This document shows positions 28,601-41,375 of a stretch of DNA of 64,000 nucleotides, piece by piece. Below the pieces are notes generated by a model that was given only the letters and a program-made list of their open reading frames with translations, had not been told where the DNA came from and ran no database searches. Every line of letters begins with the position of its first letter. Position 1 is the stretch's first letter. The stretch comes from Gadus chalcogrammus (Eukaryota; Chordata; Actinopteri; Gadiformes; Gadidae): positions 24,733,678 to 24,797,677 of the forward strand of contig NC_079426.1 of assembly GCF_026213295.1 (NCBI RefSeq), written 5' to 3'. The position numbers were made by a program, and so were the translations under genes.

Positions 28601-29935
28601 ATGTGGGAGGAGTAACGAAAAAACAGTTTTGCGGTTTTCGCGATTTAGCGAAAAATATTCATAGACGCAAATGGGCGTGGCCTAGGCCAAAAGATGCAGC
28701 AGACTCCAGTGCATCTGTGTGTACAAGTTTTTGGACTCTGGGAGGTTCGGTGTGGGAGTTATAGCCCCAAACGCGTATTCCTTGGTATAGCGCCACCTAG
28801 TGGCCGGCGTGTCTGGATTTTGTCGTCTGCATAGTCTTCACGTACCTGGATCTAGTCATGTAATTGGCGTGTGTGCACCATTTACGGTTTGGGCTGTAGT
28901 ACCACTTTCTTGGTAGGAAGTATAATAATAATAATAAGAAAAATCCTTACAAAAACAATAGGGATCCAACCTGTTGGCTTGGACCCCTAATAAGAAAAAT
29001 CCTTACAAAAACAATAGGGATCCAACCTGTTGGCTTGGACCCCTAATAATAAGAAAAATCCTTACAAAAACAATAGGGATCCAACCTGTTGGCTTGGACC
29101 CCTAATAACTAGAACTGCAAGCAGTTATGCAGGGGTCCAAGAAGTGTGCATTTCGCCGGCACAACGCGACAAGAAATGTGCATTTCGCCGGCACAACGCG
29201 AAGCATTTGTTCAAAACGCTACCCTGAACCTGTGGATACAAAGGATTTGACTGTGGTAGGAGTAGCGAGAAGTCAGTGTTGCGTTTTCGCGGCGAAATTT
29301 TGTCGAAGATATACAATTTCCTCGTTTATTGCGCCCCCTAATGGCGAAATTTTCCGAAATTTTTATCCAACGTCATTAAGGTTAGCACTGACATGTGTGT
29401 AGAATTTGGACTCGATCCAATGTCTAATTTTGGATTTTTTGGATTTTTAATTTTCCACGTCTAATTTAGCTAATATACCAATATTCCAAGCGCTACCGAT
29501 TCGTTGTCGAAGGTCGGATCAAAAAAGTGTTCGAAATTTATTTTTTGTGTGCGTCTGACGATGTCGTGTGCAAAGTTTGGTGTTGATCGGGCGAAAAATG
29601 TGGGAGGAGTAGCGAAAAAACAGTTTTGCGGTTTTCGCGATTTAGCGAAAAATATTCATAGACGCAAATGGGCGGGGCCTAGGCCAAAAGATGCAGCAGA
29701 CTCCAGTGCATCTGTGTGTACAAGTTTTTGGACTCTAGGAGGTTCGGTGTGGGAGTTATAGCCCCAAACGTGTTTCTCCTTGGTATAGCGCCACCTAGTG
29801 GCCGGCATGTCTGGATTTGGTTATCTGAGTAGCGGTGCCGGACCTGGTTCTAGTCATGTAATTGGCGCGTGTGCACCATTTACGGTTTGGGCTGTGGACC
29901 CACTTTCAAGGCGGGAAGTATAATAAAAAGAAAAA
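25668..29935 (+). repeat. Segmental duplication within the array, 3,441-bp offset
   Basis: The region of about 25,684-26,470 is nearly identical to about 29,125-29,911. Both carry the rare variants AGCACTGACATG, TTCCAAGCGCTACCGATTCG and GGGCGGGGCC, found nowhere else in the window. A further long-distance pair is about 14,341-14,985 with about 30,039-30,683, sharing the deletion GCCGGCACACGCTACC and TTTCGTCCTCAAAGG. These pairs show that the array is a mosaic. Confidence 0.8.
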
Positions 29936-30849
29936 TCCTTACAAAAACAATAGGGATCCAACCTGTTGGCTTGGACCCCTAATAAAAAAAATCCTTACAA
30001 AAACAATAGGGATCCAACCTGTTGGCTTGGACCCCTAACTAGAACTGCAAGCAGTTATGCAGGGGTCCAAGAAGTGTGCATTTCGCCGGCACAACGCGAC
30101 ACGAAATGTGCGTTTCGCCGGCACACGCTACCCTGAACCTGTGGATACAAAGGATTTGACTGTGGTAGGAGTAGCGAGAAGTCAGTGTAGCGTTTTCGCG
30201 GTGAAATTTTGTAGAAGATATACAATTTCCTCGTTTATGGCGCCCCCTAATGGCGAAATTTTCCGATTTTTTCATCGAACGACAATAAGGTTAGCACCAA
30301 CATGTGTGTAAAATTTGGAATCGATCCGATGTCTAATTTTGGATTTCTTTGGATTTTTGATATTCCACGTCTAATTTAGCTAATAAACAAATATTCAAAA
30401 CTCTACCGTTTCGTCCTCAAAGGTCGGATCAAAAAACTGTATATGATTTCTTTGCGTGTGCGTCTGAAGATGCCGTGTGCAAAGTTTGGTGTTGATTGGT
30501 CAAGAAATGTGCGAGGAGTAGCGAAAAAACAGTTTTGCGGTTTTCGCGATTTAGCGAAAAATATTCATAGACGCAAATGGGCGTGGCCTAGGCCAAAAGA
30601 TGCAGCAGACTCCAGTGCATCTGTGTGTACAAGTTTTTGGACTGTGGGAGGTTCGGTGTGGGAGTTATAGCCCCAAACGCGTATTCCTTGGTATAGCGCC
30701 ACCTAGTGGCCGGCGTGTCTGGATTTTGTCGTCTGCATAGTCTTCACTGACCTGGATCTAGTCATGCAATTGGCGTGTGTGCAACATTTACGGTATGGGC
30801 TGTATTCCCACTTTCTTGGTAGGAAGTATAATAATAATAATAAGAAAAA

Positions 30850-31111
30850 TCCCTACAAAAACAATAGGGATCCAACCTGTTGGCTTGGACCCCTAATAAT
30901 AAAAAAAATCCTTACAAAAACAATAGGGATCCAACCTGTTGGCTTGGACCCCTAATAAAAATCCTTACAAAAACAATAGGGATCCAACCTGTTGGCTTGG
31001 ACCCCTAATAAAAATCCTTACAAAAACAATAGGGATCCAACCTGTTGGCTTGGACCCCTAAAAATCCCTACAAAAACAATAGGGATCCAACCTGTTGGCT
31101 TGGACCCCTAA
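30850..31111 (+). repeat. Five tandem hairpin cassettes
   Basis: This is the longest run of the 47-nt cassette in the window, with starts at 30850, 30909, 30962, 31015 and 31065. The first and last have TCCCTAC instead of TCCTTAC, the same variant seen in the final cassette of the array (44750). Spacers range from 3 bases to a dozen A/T bases. The run directly abuts the inverted LINE/SINE-tail fragment at 31,114. Confidence 0.9.
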
Positions 31112-31113
31112 TA

Positions 31114-31234
31114 ATACATTTAATTTAGAGGCGCCTTTCAAGACACCCAAAGTCACTTTACAGAGCATATAGTCATCATTCAAAACTATGTAAAACAGAC
31201 TAGGAATAAAAGAAAAACAGAGGTTAATCATGAA
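31114..31234 (-). mobile_element. LINE/SINE 3'-tail fragment inside the array
   Basis: Read on the minus strand this runs through CTGTAAAGTGACTTTGGGTG and GTCTTGAAAGGCGCC to TTAAATGTATT, then (ATT)n. This is the typical 3' tail of L2-like LINEs and their SINE partners in fish (CTTTG..TGTCTTGAAA.GCGC..TAAATGTATT), recognised from memory. It is the only clearly foreign, non-satellite piece in the 44.8 kb array. It sits in the (TAA)n linker between the five hairpin cassettes and the next unit start at 31247. An apparently identical, oppositely oriented copy lies at 46,730-46,850. Confidence 0.75.
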
Positions 31235-32957
31235 TAATAATAATAACTAGAACTGCAAGCAGTTATGCAGGGGTCCAAGAAGTGTGCATTTCGCCGGCAC
31301 AACGCGACAAGAAATGTGCATTTCGCCGGCACAACGCGAAGCATGTGTTGAAAACGCTACCCTGAACCTGTGGATACAAAGGATTTGACTGTGGTAGGAG
31401 TAGCGAGAAGTCAGTGTAGCGTTTTCGCGGCGAAATTTTGTAGAAGATATACAATTTCCTCGTTTATTGCGCCCCCTAATGGCGGAATTTTCCGAAATTT
31501 TTATCGAACGTCATTAAGGTTAGCACCAACATGTGTGTAGAATTTGGACTCGATCCGATGTCTAATTTTGGATTTTTTTGGATTTTTAATTTTCCACGTC
31601 TAATTTAGCTAATAAACCAATATTCAAAACTCTACCGTTTCGTTGTCGAAGATCGGATCAAAAAACTGTCTAAGATTTCTATGCGTGTGCGTCTGAAGAT
31701 GTCGTGTGCAAAGTTTGGTGTCGATTGGTCAAGAAATGTGGGAGGAGTAGGGAAAAAACAGTTTTGCGGTTTTCGCGATTTAGCGAAAAATATTCATAGA
31801 CGCAAATGGGCGTGGCCTAGGCCAAAAGATGCAGCAGACTCCAGTGCATCTGTGTGTACAAGTTTTTGGACTGTGGGGGGTTCGGTGTGGGAGTTATAGC
31901 CCCAAACGCGTATTGCTTGGTATAGCGCCACCTAGTGGCCGGCGTGTCTGGATTTTGTCGTCTGCATAGTCTTCACTGACCTGGATCTAGTCATGCAATT
32001 GGCGTGTGTGCAACATTTACGGTATGGGCTGTATTCCCACTTTCTTGGTAGGAAGTATAATAATAATAATAACTAGAACTGCAAGCAGTTATGCAGGGGT
32101 CCAAGAAGTGTGCATTTCGCCGGCACAACGCGACAAGAAATGTGCGTTTCGCCGGCACAACGCGAGGCATGTGTTTAAAACGCTACCCTGAACCTGTGGA
32201 TACAAAGGATTTGACTGTGGTAGGAGTTGCGAGAAGTCAGTGTAGCGTTTTCGCGGCGAAATTCTGTAGAAGATATACAATTTCCTCGTTTATTGCGCCC
32301 CCTAATGGCGAAATTTTCCGATATTTTTATCGAACGTCATTAACGTTAGCACCGACATGTCTGTAAAATTTGGGCTCGATCCGATGTATAATTCTGGATT
32401 TCTTTGGATTTTTTACTTTTCACGTCTAATTTAGCTAATAAACAAATATTCAAAACGCTACCGTTTCGTCGTCGAAGGTCGGATCAAAAAAGTGTCTAAG
32501 ATTTCTTTGCGTGTGCGTCTGAAGATGCCGTATGCAAAGTTTTGTGTCAATTGGTCAAGAAATGTGGGAGGAGTAGCGAAAAAAACGTTTTGCGGTTTTC
32601 GCGATTTAGCGAAAAATATTCATAGACGCAAATGGGCGTGGCCTAGGCCAAAAGATGCATCAGACTCCAGTGAATATGTGGGTAGAAGTTGTTGACTGTG
32701 GGAGGTTTGGTGTGGGAGTTATAGCCCCAAACGCGTCTTTCCTTGGTATAGCGCCACCTAGTGGCCGGCGTGTCTGGATTTTGTCGTCTTCATAGTCTTC
32801 ACGTACCTGGATCTACTCATGTAATTGGCGTGTGTGCACCATTTACGGTTTGGGCTGTAGTAGCACTTTCTTGGTAGGAAGTATAATAATAATAATAATA
32901 ATAATAAAAATCCTTACAAAAACAATAGGGATCCAACCTGTTGGCTTGGACCCCTAA

Positions 32958-35900
32958 CTAGAACTGCAAGCAGTTATGCAGGGGTCCAAGAAGTGTGCAT
33001 TTCGCCGGCACAACGCGACAAGAAATGTGCATTTCGCCGGCACAACGCGAACCAAGTATTCAAAACGCTACCGTGAACAACCTGTGGATATAAAGGTTTT
33101 GACTGTGAGAGGTTCAGTGTGGGAGTTTCGGCCCCAAACGCATTTTCCGCTACCGTTTAGTCGTCGTTGGATCAAAATAGTTTTTACTGATTTGCAACGC
33201 AAAACATATATTCAAAACGCTACCGTTTCGTCAACGATGGTCGGATCAAAATAGTTTTGCTGATTTCTTGTAGTGTGCGTCTGAAGATGTCGTGTGCAAA
33301 GTTTGGTGTCAATTGGGCAAGAAATGTGGGAGGAGTAGCGAAAAGGCAGTTTAGCTGTTTTTGCGATTTTGCATAAAGAAAATACTGACGCAAATGGGCC
33401 TGGCCTATGCCAAAGGATGCAGCTGACTCCAGTGAATCTGTGCGTATAACGTTTTTGACTGTGGGAGCTTCGGTGTGGGAGTTATAGCCTAAAACGCGTT
33501 TTCAGAACATTCCATTGGCCAAATAGGAGATATATTATTTCGTCGTTTTTTGGCGCCGCCCTGTTGGCGAAATTTTCCAAAGACAATTTTCCTTTGCCAA
33601 ATAACTCCCGCCTACATTATTAATTCTTGGCCATATTTTTTATATAGACTCGGGTTTGCCCCTTGATGGTTCCCTTATAGTTTGAAGAACATTCCTTTGG
33701 CCAATTAGAAGATATACAATTTCCTCGTTTATTGCGCCCCCTAATGGCGAAATATTCCGAATTTCTTATTGAACGCCAATAAGGGTAGCACCGACATGTG
33801 TCTAAAATTTTGACTTGATCCGATGTCTACTTTTGGTATTCTTTGAATTTTTGCGTTTCGACGTAAAACGTAGCCAATAAACAAATATTCAAAACGCTAC
33901 CGTTTCGTCGTCGAAGGTCGGATCAAAAAACTGTTGATGATTCCTTTGCGTGTGCGTCTGACGATGTCGTGTGCAAAGTTTGGTGTTGATTGGTCAAGAA
34001 ATGTGGGAGAAGTAGGGAAAAAACTGTTTTGCGGTTTTCGCGATTTACCGAAAAATATTCATAGACGCAAATGGGCGTGGCCTAGGCCAAAAGATGCAGC
34101 AGACTCCAGTGCATCTGTGTGTACAAGTTTTTGGACTCTGGGAGGTTCGGTGTGGGAGTTATAGCCCCAAACGCGTATTCGTTGGTATAGCGCCACCTAG
34201 TGGCCGGCGTGTCTGGATTTTGTTATCTGAGTAGCGGTGCCGATTCTGGATCTAGCCATGCAATTGGCGCGTGTGCACCATTTACGGTTTGGGCTGTGGT
34301 TCCACTTTCACGGGGAGGTAGTATAATAACTAGAACTGCAAGCAGTTATGCAGGGGTCCAAGAAGTGTGCATTTCGCCGGCACAACGCGACAAGAAATGT
34401 GCATTTCGCCAGCACAACGCGTAGCAAGTATTCAAAACGCTACCGTGAACAACATGTGGATATAAAGGTTTTGACTGTGGGAGCTTCGGTGTGGGAGTTA
34501 TAGCCTAAAACGCGTTTTCAGAACATTCCATTGGCCAAATAGGAGATAGACAATGTCGTCGTTTTTTGGAGCCGCCCTGTTGGCGAAATTTTCCAAAGAC
34601 AATTTTCCTTTGCCAAATAACTCCCGCCCACATTAATAATTATAAGCCATATTTTCTGTATAGACTCGGGTTTGCCCCTTGATGGTTTCACTTGAGTTTG
34701 AAGAACATTCCTTTGGCCAATTAGAAGATATACAATTTCCTCGTTTATTGCGCCCCCTAAAGGCGGAATCTTCCGAATTTTTTTACGGACGACGTTAAGG
34801 TTGGCACCAACATGTGTGTAAAATTTGGGGGATTTTTGTTATTCAACGTCTAATTTAGCTCATAAACCAATATTCAAAACGCTACCGTTTCGTCGTCGAA
34901 GGTCGGATCAAAAAACTGTTGATGATTTCTTTGCGAGTGCGTCTGAAGATGCCATGTGCAAAGTTTGGTGTTGATTGGTCAAGAAATGTGGGAGGAGTAG
35001 CGAAAAAACAGTTTTGCGGTTTTCGCGATTTTGCGAAAAATATTCATAGACGCAAATGGGCGTGGCCTAGGCCAAAAGATGCAGCAGACTCCAGTGCATC
35101 TGTGTGTACAAGTTTTTGGACTCTGGGAGGTTCGGTGTGGGAGTTATAGCCCCAAACGCGTATTCCTTGGTATAGCGCCACCTAGTGGCCGGCATGTCTG
35201 GATTTGGTCGTCTGCGTAGTCCGAAGAGATCTGGATCTAGTCATGCAATTGGCGTGTCGGCACCATTTACGGTTTGGGCTGTGGGCCCACTTTTAGGGGG
35301 GTAAGTATAATAAAAATAAAAAGAAAAATCTTTACAAAAACAATAGGGATCCAACCTGTTGGCTTGGACCCCTAATAAAAAACAAGAAATGTGGGAGGAG
35401 TAGCGAAAAGGCAGTTTAGCTGTTTTTGCGATTTTGCATAAAGAAAATACTGACGCAAATGGGCCTGGCCTATGCCAAAAGATGCAGCTGACTCCAGTGA
35501 ATCTGTGCGTATAACGTTTTTGACTGTGGGAGCTTTGGTGTGGGAGTTATAGCCTAAAACGCGTTTTCAGAACATTCCATTGGCCAAATAGGAGATATAT
35601 TATTTCGTCGTTTTTTGGCGCCGCCCTGTTGGCGAAATTTTCCAAAGACAATTTTCCTTCGCCAAATAACTCCCGCCTACATTATTAATTCTTGGCCATA
35701 TTTTTTATATAGACTCGGGTTTGCCCCTTGATGGTTCCCTTATAGTTTGAAGAACATTCCTTTGGCCAATTAGAAGATATACAATTTCCTCGTTTATTGC
35801 GCCCCCTAATGGCGAAATATTCCGAATACTTTATTGAACGCCATTAAGGGTAGCACCGACATGTGTCTAAAATTTGGACTTGATCCGACGTCTACTTTTG

Positions 35901-38900
35901 GTATTCTTTGAATTTTTGCGTTTTGACGTAAAACGTAGCCAATAAACAAATATTCAAAACAATACCGTTTTGTCGTCGAAGGTCGGATCAAAAAACTGTT
36001 AATGATTCCTTTGCGTGTGCGTCTGAAGATGTCGTGTGCAAAGTTTGGTGTTGATTGGTCAAGAAATGTGGGAGGAGTAGGGAAAAAACTGTTTTGCGGT
36101 TTTCGCGATTTAGCGAAAAATATTCATAGACGCAAATGGGCGTGGCCTAGCCCAAAAGATGCAGCAGACTCCAGTGCATCTGTGGGTATAACGTTTTTGA
36201 CTGTGGGAGGTTCGGTGTGGGAGTTATAGCCCCAAACGCGTATTCCTTGGTATAGCGCCACCTAGTGGCCGGCATGTCTGGATTTTGTCGTCTGCGTACA
36301 CATCACAGACCTGGATCTAGTCATGCAATTGGCGTGTCCGCACCATTTACGGTTTGGGGTGTGGGCCCACTTTTAGGGAAGGAAGTATAACTAGAACTGC
36401 AAGCAGTTATGCAGGGGTCCAAGAAGTGTGCATTTCGCCGGCACAACGCGACAAGAAATGTGCATTTCGCCGGCACAACGCGAACCAAGTATTCAAAACG
36501 CTACCGTGAACAACCTGTGGATATAAAGGTTTTGACTGTGAGAGGTTCAGTGTGGGAGTTTCGGCCCCAAACGCATTTTCCGCTACCGTTTAGTCGTCGT
36601 TGGATCAAAATAGTTTTTACTGATTTGCAACGCAAAACATATATTCAAAACGCTACCGTTTCGTCAACGATGGTCGGATCAAAATAGTTTTGCTGATTTC
36701 TTGTAGTGTGCGTCTGAAGATGTCGTGTGCAAAGTTTGGTGTCAATTGGGCAAGAAATGTGGGAGGAGTAGCGAAAAGGCAGTTTAGCTGTTTTTGCGAT
36801 TTTGCATAAAGAAAATACTGACGCAAATGGGCCTGGCCTATGCCAAAGGATGCAGCTGACTCCAGTGAATCTGTGCGTATAACGTTTTTGACTGTGGGAG
36901 CTTCGGTGTGGGAGTTATAGCCTAAAACGCGTTTTCAGAACATTCCATTGGCCAAATAGGAGATAGACAATGTCGTCGTTTTTTGGAGCCGCCCTGTTGG
37001 CGAAATTTTCCAAAGACAATTTTCCTTTGCCAAATAACTCCCGCCCACATTAATAATTATAAGCCATATTTTCTGTATAGACTCGGGTTTGCCCCTTGAT
37101 GGTTTCACTTGAGTTTGAAGAACATTCCTTTGGCCAATTAGAAGATATACAATTTCCTCGTTTATTGCGCCCCCTAAAGGCGAAATTGTCCGAATTTTTT
37201 ATCGTACGTCATTAAGGTTAGCACCAACATATGTGTAGAATTTGGACTCGATCCGATGTCTAATTTTGGATTTTTTTGGATTTTAAATGTTCCACGTCTA
37301 ATTTAGCTAATAAACAAATATTGAAAACTCTACCGTTTCGTTGTCGAAGGTCGGATCAAATAACTGTTGATGATTTCTTTGCGTGTGGGTCTGAAGATGC
37401 CGTATGCAAAGTTTTGTGTCAATTGGTCAAGAAATGTGGGAGGAGTAGCGAAAAAACAGTTTTGCGGTTTTCGCGATTTTGCGAAAAATATTCATAGACG
37501 CAAATGGGCGTGGCCTAGGCCAAAAGATGCAGCAGACTCCAGTGCATCTGTGTGTACAAGTTTTTGGACTCTGGGAGGTTCGGTGTGGGAGTTATAGCCC
37601 CAAACGCGTATTCCTTGGTATAGCGCCACCTAGGGACCGGCGTGTCTGGATTTTGTTATCTTAGTAGCGGTGCCGATTCTGGATCTAGTCATCTAATTGG
37701 CGCGTGTGCACCATTTACGGTTTGGGCTGTGGTACCACTTCTAAGGCGTACGAAATAATAATAATAATAATCCTTACAAAAACAATAGGGATCCAACCTG
37801 TTGGCTTGGACCCCTAATAATAATAATAACTAGAACTGCAAGCAGTTATGCAGGGGTCCAAGAAGTGTGCATTTCGCCGGCACAACGCAACAAGAAATGT
37901 GCATTTCGCCGGCACAACGCGAACCAAGTATTCAAAACGCTACCGTGAACAACCTGTGGATATAAAGGTTTTGACTGTGAGAGGTTCAGTGTGGGAGTTT
38001 CGGCCCCAAACGCATTTTCCGCTACCGTTTAGTCGTCGACGGTTGGATCAAAATAGTTTTTACTGATTTGCAACGCAAAACATACATTCAAAACGCTACC
38101 GTTTCGTCAACGATGGTCGGATCAAAATAGTTTTGCTGATTTCTTGTAGTGTGCGTCTGAAGATGTCGTGTGCAAAGTTTGGTGTCAATTGGGCAAGAAA
38201 TGTGGGAGGAGAAGCGAAAAGGCAGTTTAGCTGTTTTTGCGATTTTGCATAAAGAAAATACTGACGCAAATGGGCCTGGCCTATGCCAAAAGATGCAGCT
38301 GACTCCAGTGAATCTGTGCGTATAACGTTTTTGACTGTGGGAGCTTCGGTGTGGGAGTTATAGCCTAAAACGCGTTTTCAGAACATTCCATTGGCCAAAT
38401 AGGAGATATATTATTTCGTCGTTTTTTGGCGCCGCCCTGTTGGCGAAATTTTCCAAAGACAATTTTCCTTTGCCAAATAACTCCCGCCTACATTATTAAT
38501 TCTTGGCCATATTTTTTACATAGACTCGGGTTTGCCCCTTGATGGTTCCCTTATAGTTTGAAGAACATTCCTTTGGCCAATTAGAAGATATACAATTTCC
38601 TCGTTTATTGCGCCCCCTAATGGCGAAATATTCCGAATTCTTTATTGAACGCCATTAAGGGTAGCACCGACATGTGTCTAACATTTGGACTTGATCCGAC
38701 GTCTACTTTTGGTATTCTTTGAATTTTTGCGTTTCGATGTAAAACGTAGCCAATAAACAAATATTCAAAACGGTACCCTTTCGTCGTCGAAGGTCGGATA
38801 CAAAAACTGTTGATGATTCCTTTGCGTGTGCGTCTGAAGATGTCGTGTGCAAAGTTTGGTGTTGATTGGTCAAGAAATGTGGGAGGAGTAGGGAAAAAAC

Positions 38901-39201
38901 TGTTTTGCGGTTTTCGCGATTTAGCGAAAAATATTCATGGACGCAAATGGGCGTGGCCTAGCCCAAAAGATGCAGCAGACTCCAGTGCATCTGTGGGTAT
39001 AACGTTTTTGACTGTGGGAGGTTCGGTGTGGGAGTTATAGCCCCAAACGCGTATTCCTTGGTATAGCGCCACCTAGCGGCCGGCATGTCTGGATTTTGTC
39101 GTCTGCGTAGTCGCCACGGATCTTGATCTAGTCATGCATTTGGCATGTCTGCACCATTTACGGTTTGGGCTGTGGGCACACTTTTAGGGAGGTAAGTATA
39201 A
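32958..39201 (+). repeat. Cluster of medium and long units inside the array
   Basis: Five consecutive units (32958-34329, 34330-35382, 35383-36390, 36391-37829, 37830-39201) all carry the GTTTTCAGAACATTCC module, whereas the stretch from 21,358 to 32,957 has none. The stretches at 32,976-33,255 and 36,409-36,687 translate identically over 92 residues at an offset of 3,433 bp. This cluster is best read as a local higher-order duplication of a two- or three-unit block. Confidence 0.8.
36391..37829 (+). repeat. Long-class satellite unit (reference copy, 1,439 bp)
   Basis: Long units (6543, 32958, 36391, 37830 and the partial first one) contain two diverged copies of the conserved ~210-bp module. 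The first (about 36,705-36,920) reads GTGTCAATTGGGCAAGAAATG and CGAAAAGGCAGTTTAGC. The second (about 37,385-37,595) is the form shared with short units. Between them lies the GTTTTCAGAACATTCC module. The long unit is therefore effectively dimeric. The stretch 36,409-36,690 is nearly identical to 32,976-33,255 in another long unit, which points to a recent block duplication. Confidence 0.85.
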
Positions 39202-41375
39202 CAAGAAGTGTGCATTTCGCCGGCACAACGCGAAGCATGTGTTCAAAAATTGAGAAACAGCGTGTGCCAAAAGATGCAGCTGACTCCAGTGAATTTTTTG
39301 GATAGAAAGGTTTTGACTGTGGGAGCTTCGGTGTGGGAATTATAGCCCAAAACGCGTTTTCAGAACATTCCATTGGCAAGTTAGGAGATATATTATTTCG
39401 TCGTTTATTTGCGACCCCTTGTGGCGAAATTTTCCAAAGACAATTTTCCTTTGCCAAATAACTCCCGCCCACATTAATAATTCTTGGCCATATTTTTTAT
39501 ATAGACTCGGGTTTGCCCCTTGATGGTTTCCTTTGAGTTTGAAGAACATTCCTTTGGCCAATAAGAAGATATACAATTTCCTCGTTTATTGCGCCCCTTA
39601 ATGGCGAAATATTCCGAAAATTTTATTGAACGACATTAAGGTTAGCACCAACATGTCTGTAAAATTTGGACTCGTTCCGATGTCTACCTTTGGATTTTTC
39701 TGGATTTTTGATTTTCCACGTCTAATTTAGCTAATATACCAATATTCAAAACGCTACCGTTTCGTCGTCGACGGTCGGATCAAAAAACTGTCCGATAATT
39801 TCTTTGCGTGTGCGTCTGAAGATGCCGTGTGCAAAGTTTGGTGTTGATTGGTCAAAAAATGTGGGAGGAGTAGGGAAAAAACAGTTTTGCGGTTTTCGCG
39901 ATTTAGCGAAAAATATTCATAGACGCAAATGGGCGTGGCCTAGGCCAAAAGATGCAGCAGACTCCAGTGCATCTGTGTGTACAAGTTTTTGGACTCTGGG
40001 AGGTTCGGTGTGGGAGTTATAGCCCCAAACGCGTATTCCTTGGTATAGCGCCACCTAGTGGCCGGCGTGTCTGGATTTTGTCGTCTGCTTAGAACTCAGG
40101 GCCCTGGATCTAGTCATGCAATTGGCGTGTCGGCACCTTTTACGGTTTGGGCTGTGGACCCACTTCTAGGGGGGAATAATAATAAAAAAAATCCTTACAA
40201 AAACAATAGGGATCCAACCTGTTGGCTTGGACCCCTAATAATAATAACTAGAACTGCAAGCAGTTATGCAGGGGTCCAAGAAGTGTGCATTTCGCCGGCA
40301 CAACGCGAAGCATGTGTTGGAATTTGAGAAACGGCGTATGCCAAAAGATGCAACTGACTCCAGTGAATCTGTGCATATAACGTTTTTGACTGTGGGAGCT
40401 TCGGTGTGGGAGTTATAGCCCAAAACGTGTTTTCAGAACATTCCATTGGCCAAATAGGAGATATATTATTTCGTCGTTTTTTGGCGCCGCCCTGTTGGCG
40501 AAATTTTCCAAAGACAATTTTCCTTTGCCAAATAACTCCCGCCTACATTATTAATTCTTGGCCATATTTTTTATATAGACTCGGGTTTGCCCCTTGATGG
40601 TTCCCTTATAGTTTGAAGAACATTCCTTTGGCCAATTAGAAGATATACAATTTCCTCGTTTATTGCGCCCCCTAATGGCGAAATATTCCGAATTCTTTAT
40701 TGAACGCCATTAAGGCCAGCACCGACATGTGTCTAAAATGTGGAATTGATCTGAAGTCTAAATTTGGTATTTTTTTAATTTTTTGCTTTTCCACGTCTAA
40801 TTTAGCTAATAAACAAATATTCAAAATGCTACCGTTTCGTTGTCGAAGGTCGGATCAAAAAAGTGTTGATGATTTCTTTGCGTGTGCGTCTGAAGATGCC
40901 GTGTGCAAAGTTTGGTGTCGATTGGTCAAGAAATGTGGGAGAAGTAGGGAAAAAACAGTTTTGCGGTTTTCGCGATTTAGCGAAAAATATTCATAGACGC
41001 AAATGGGCGTGGCCTAGGCCAAAAGATGCAGCAGACTCCAGTGAATATGTGGGTACAAGTTTTTGGACTCTGGGAGGTTCGGTGTGGGAGTTATAGCCCC
41101 AAACGCGTATTCCTTGGTATAGCGCCACCTAGTGACCGGCGTGTCCGGATTTTGTCGTCTGCGTACACATCACAGACTTGGATCTAGTCATGCAATTGGC
41201 GTGTCCGCACCATTTACGGCTTGGGGTGTGGGCCCACTTTTAGGGAAGGAAGTATAATAATAATAATAATAAAAATCCTTACAAAAACAATAGGGATCCA
41301 ACCTGTTGGCTTGGACCCCTAATAAAAATCCTTACAAAAACAATAGGGATCCAACCTGTTGGCTTGGACCCCTAA

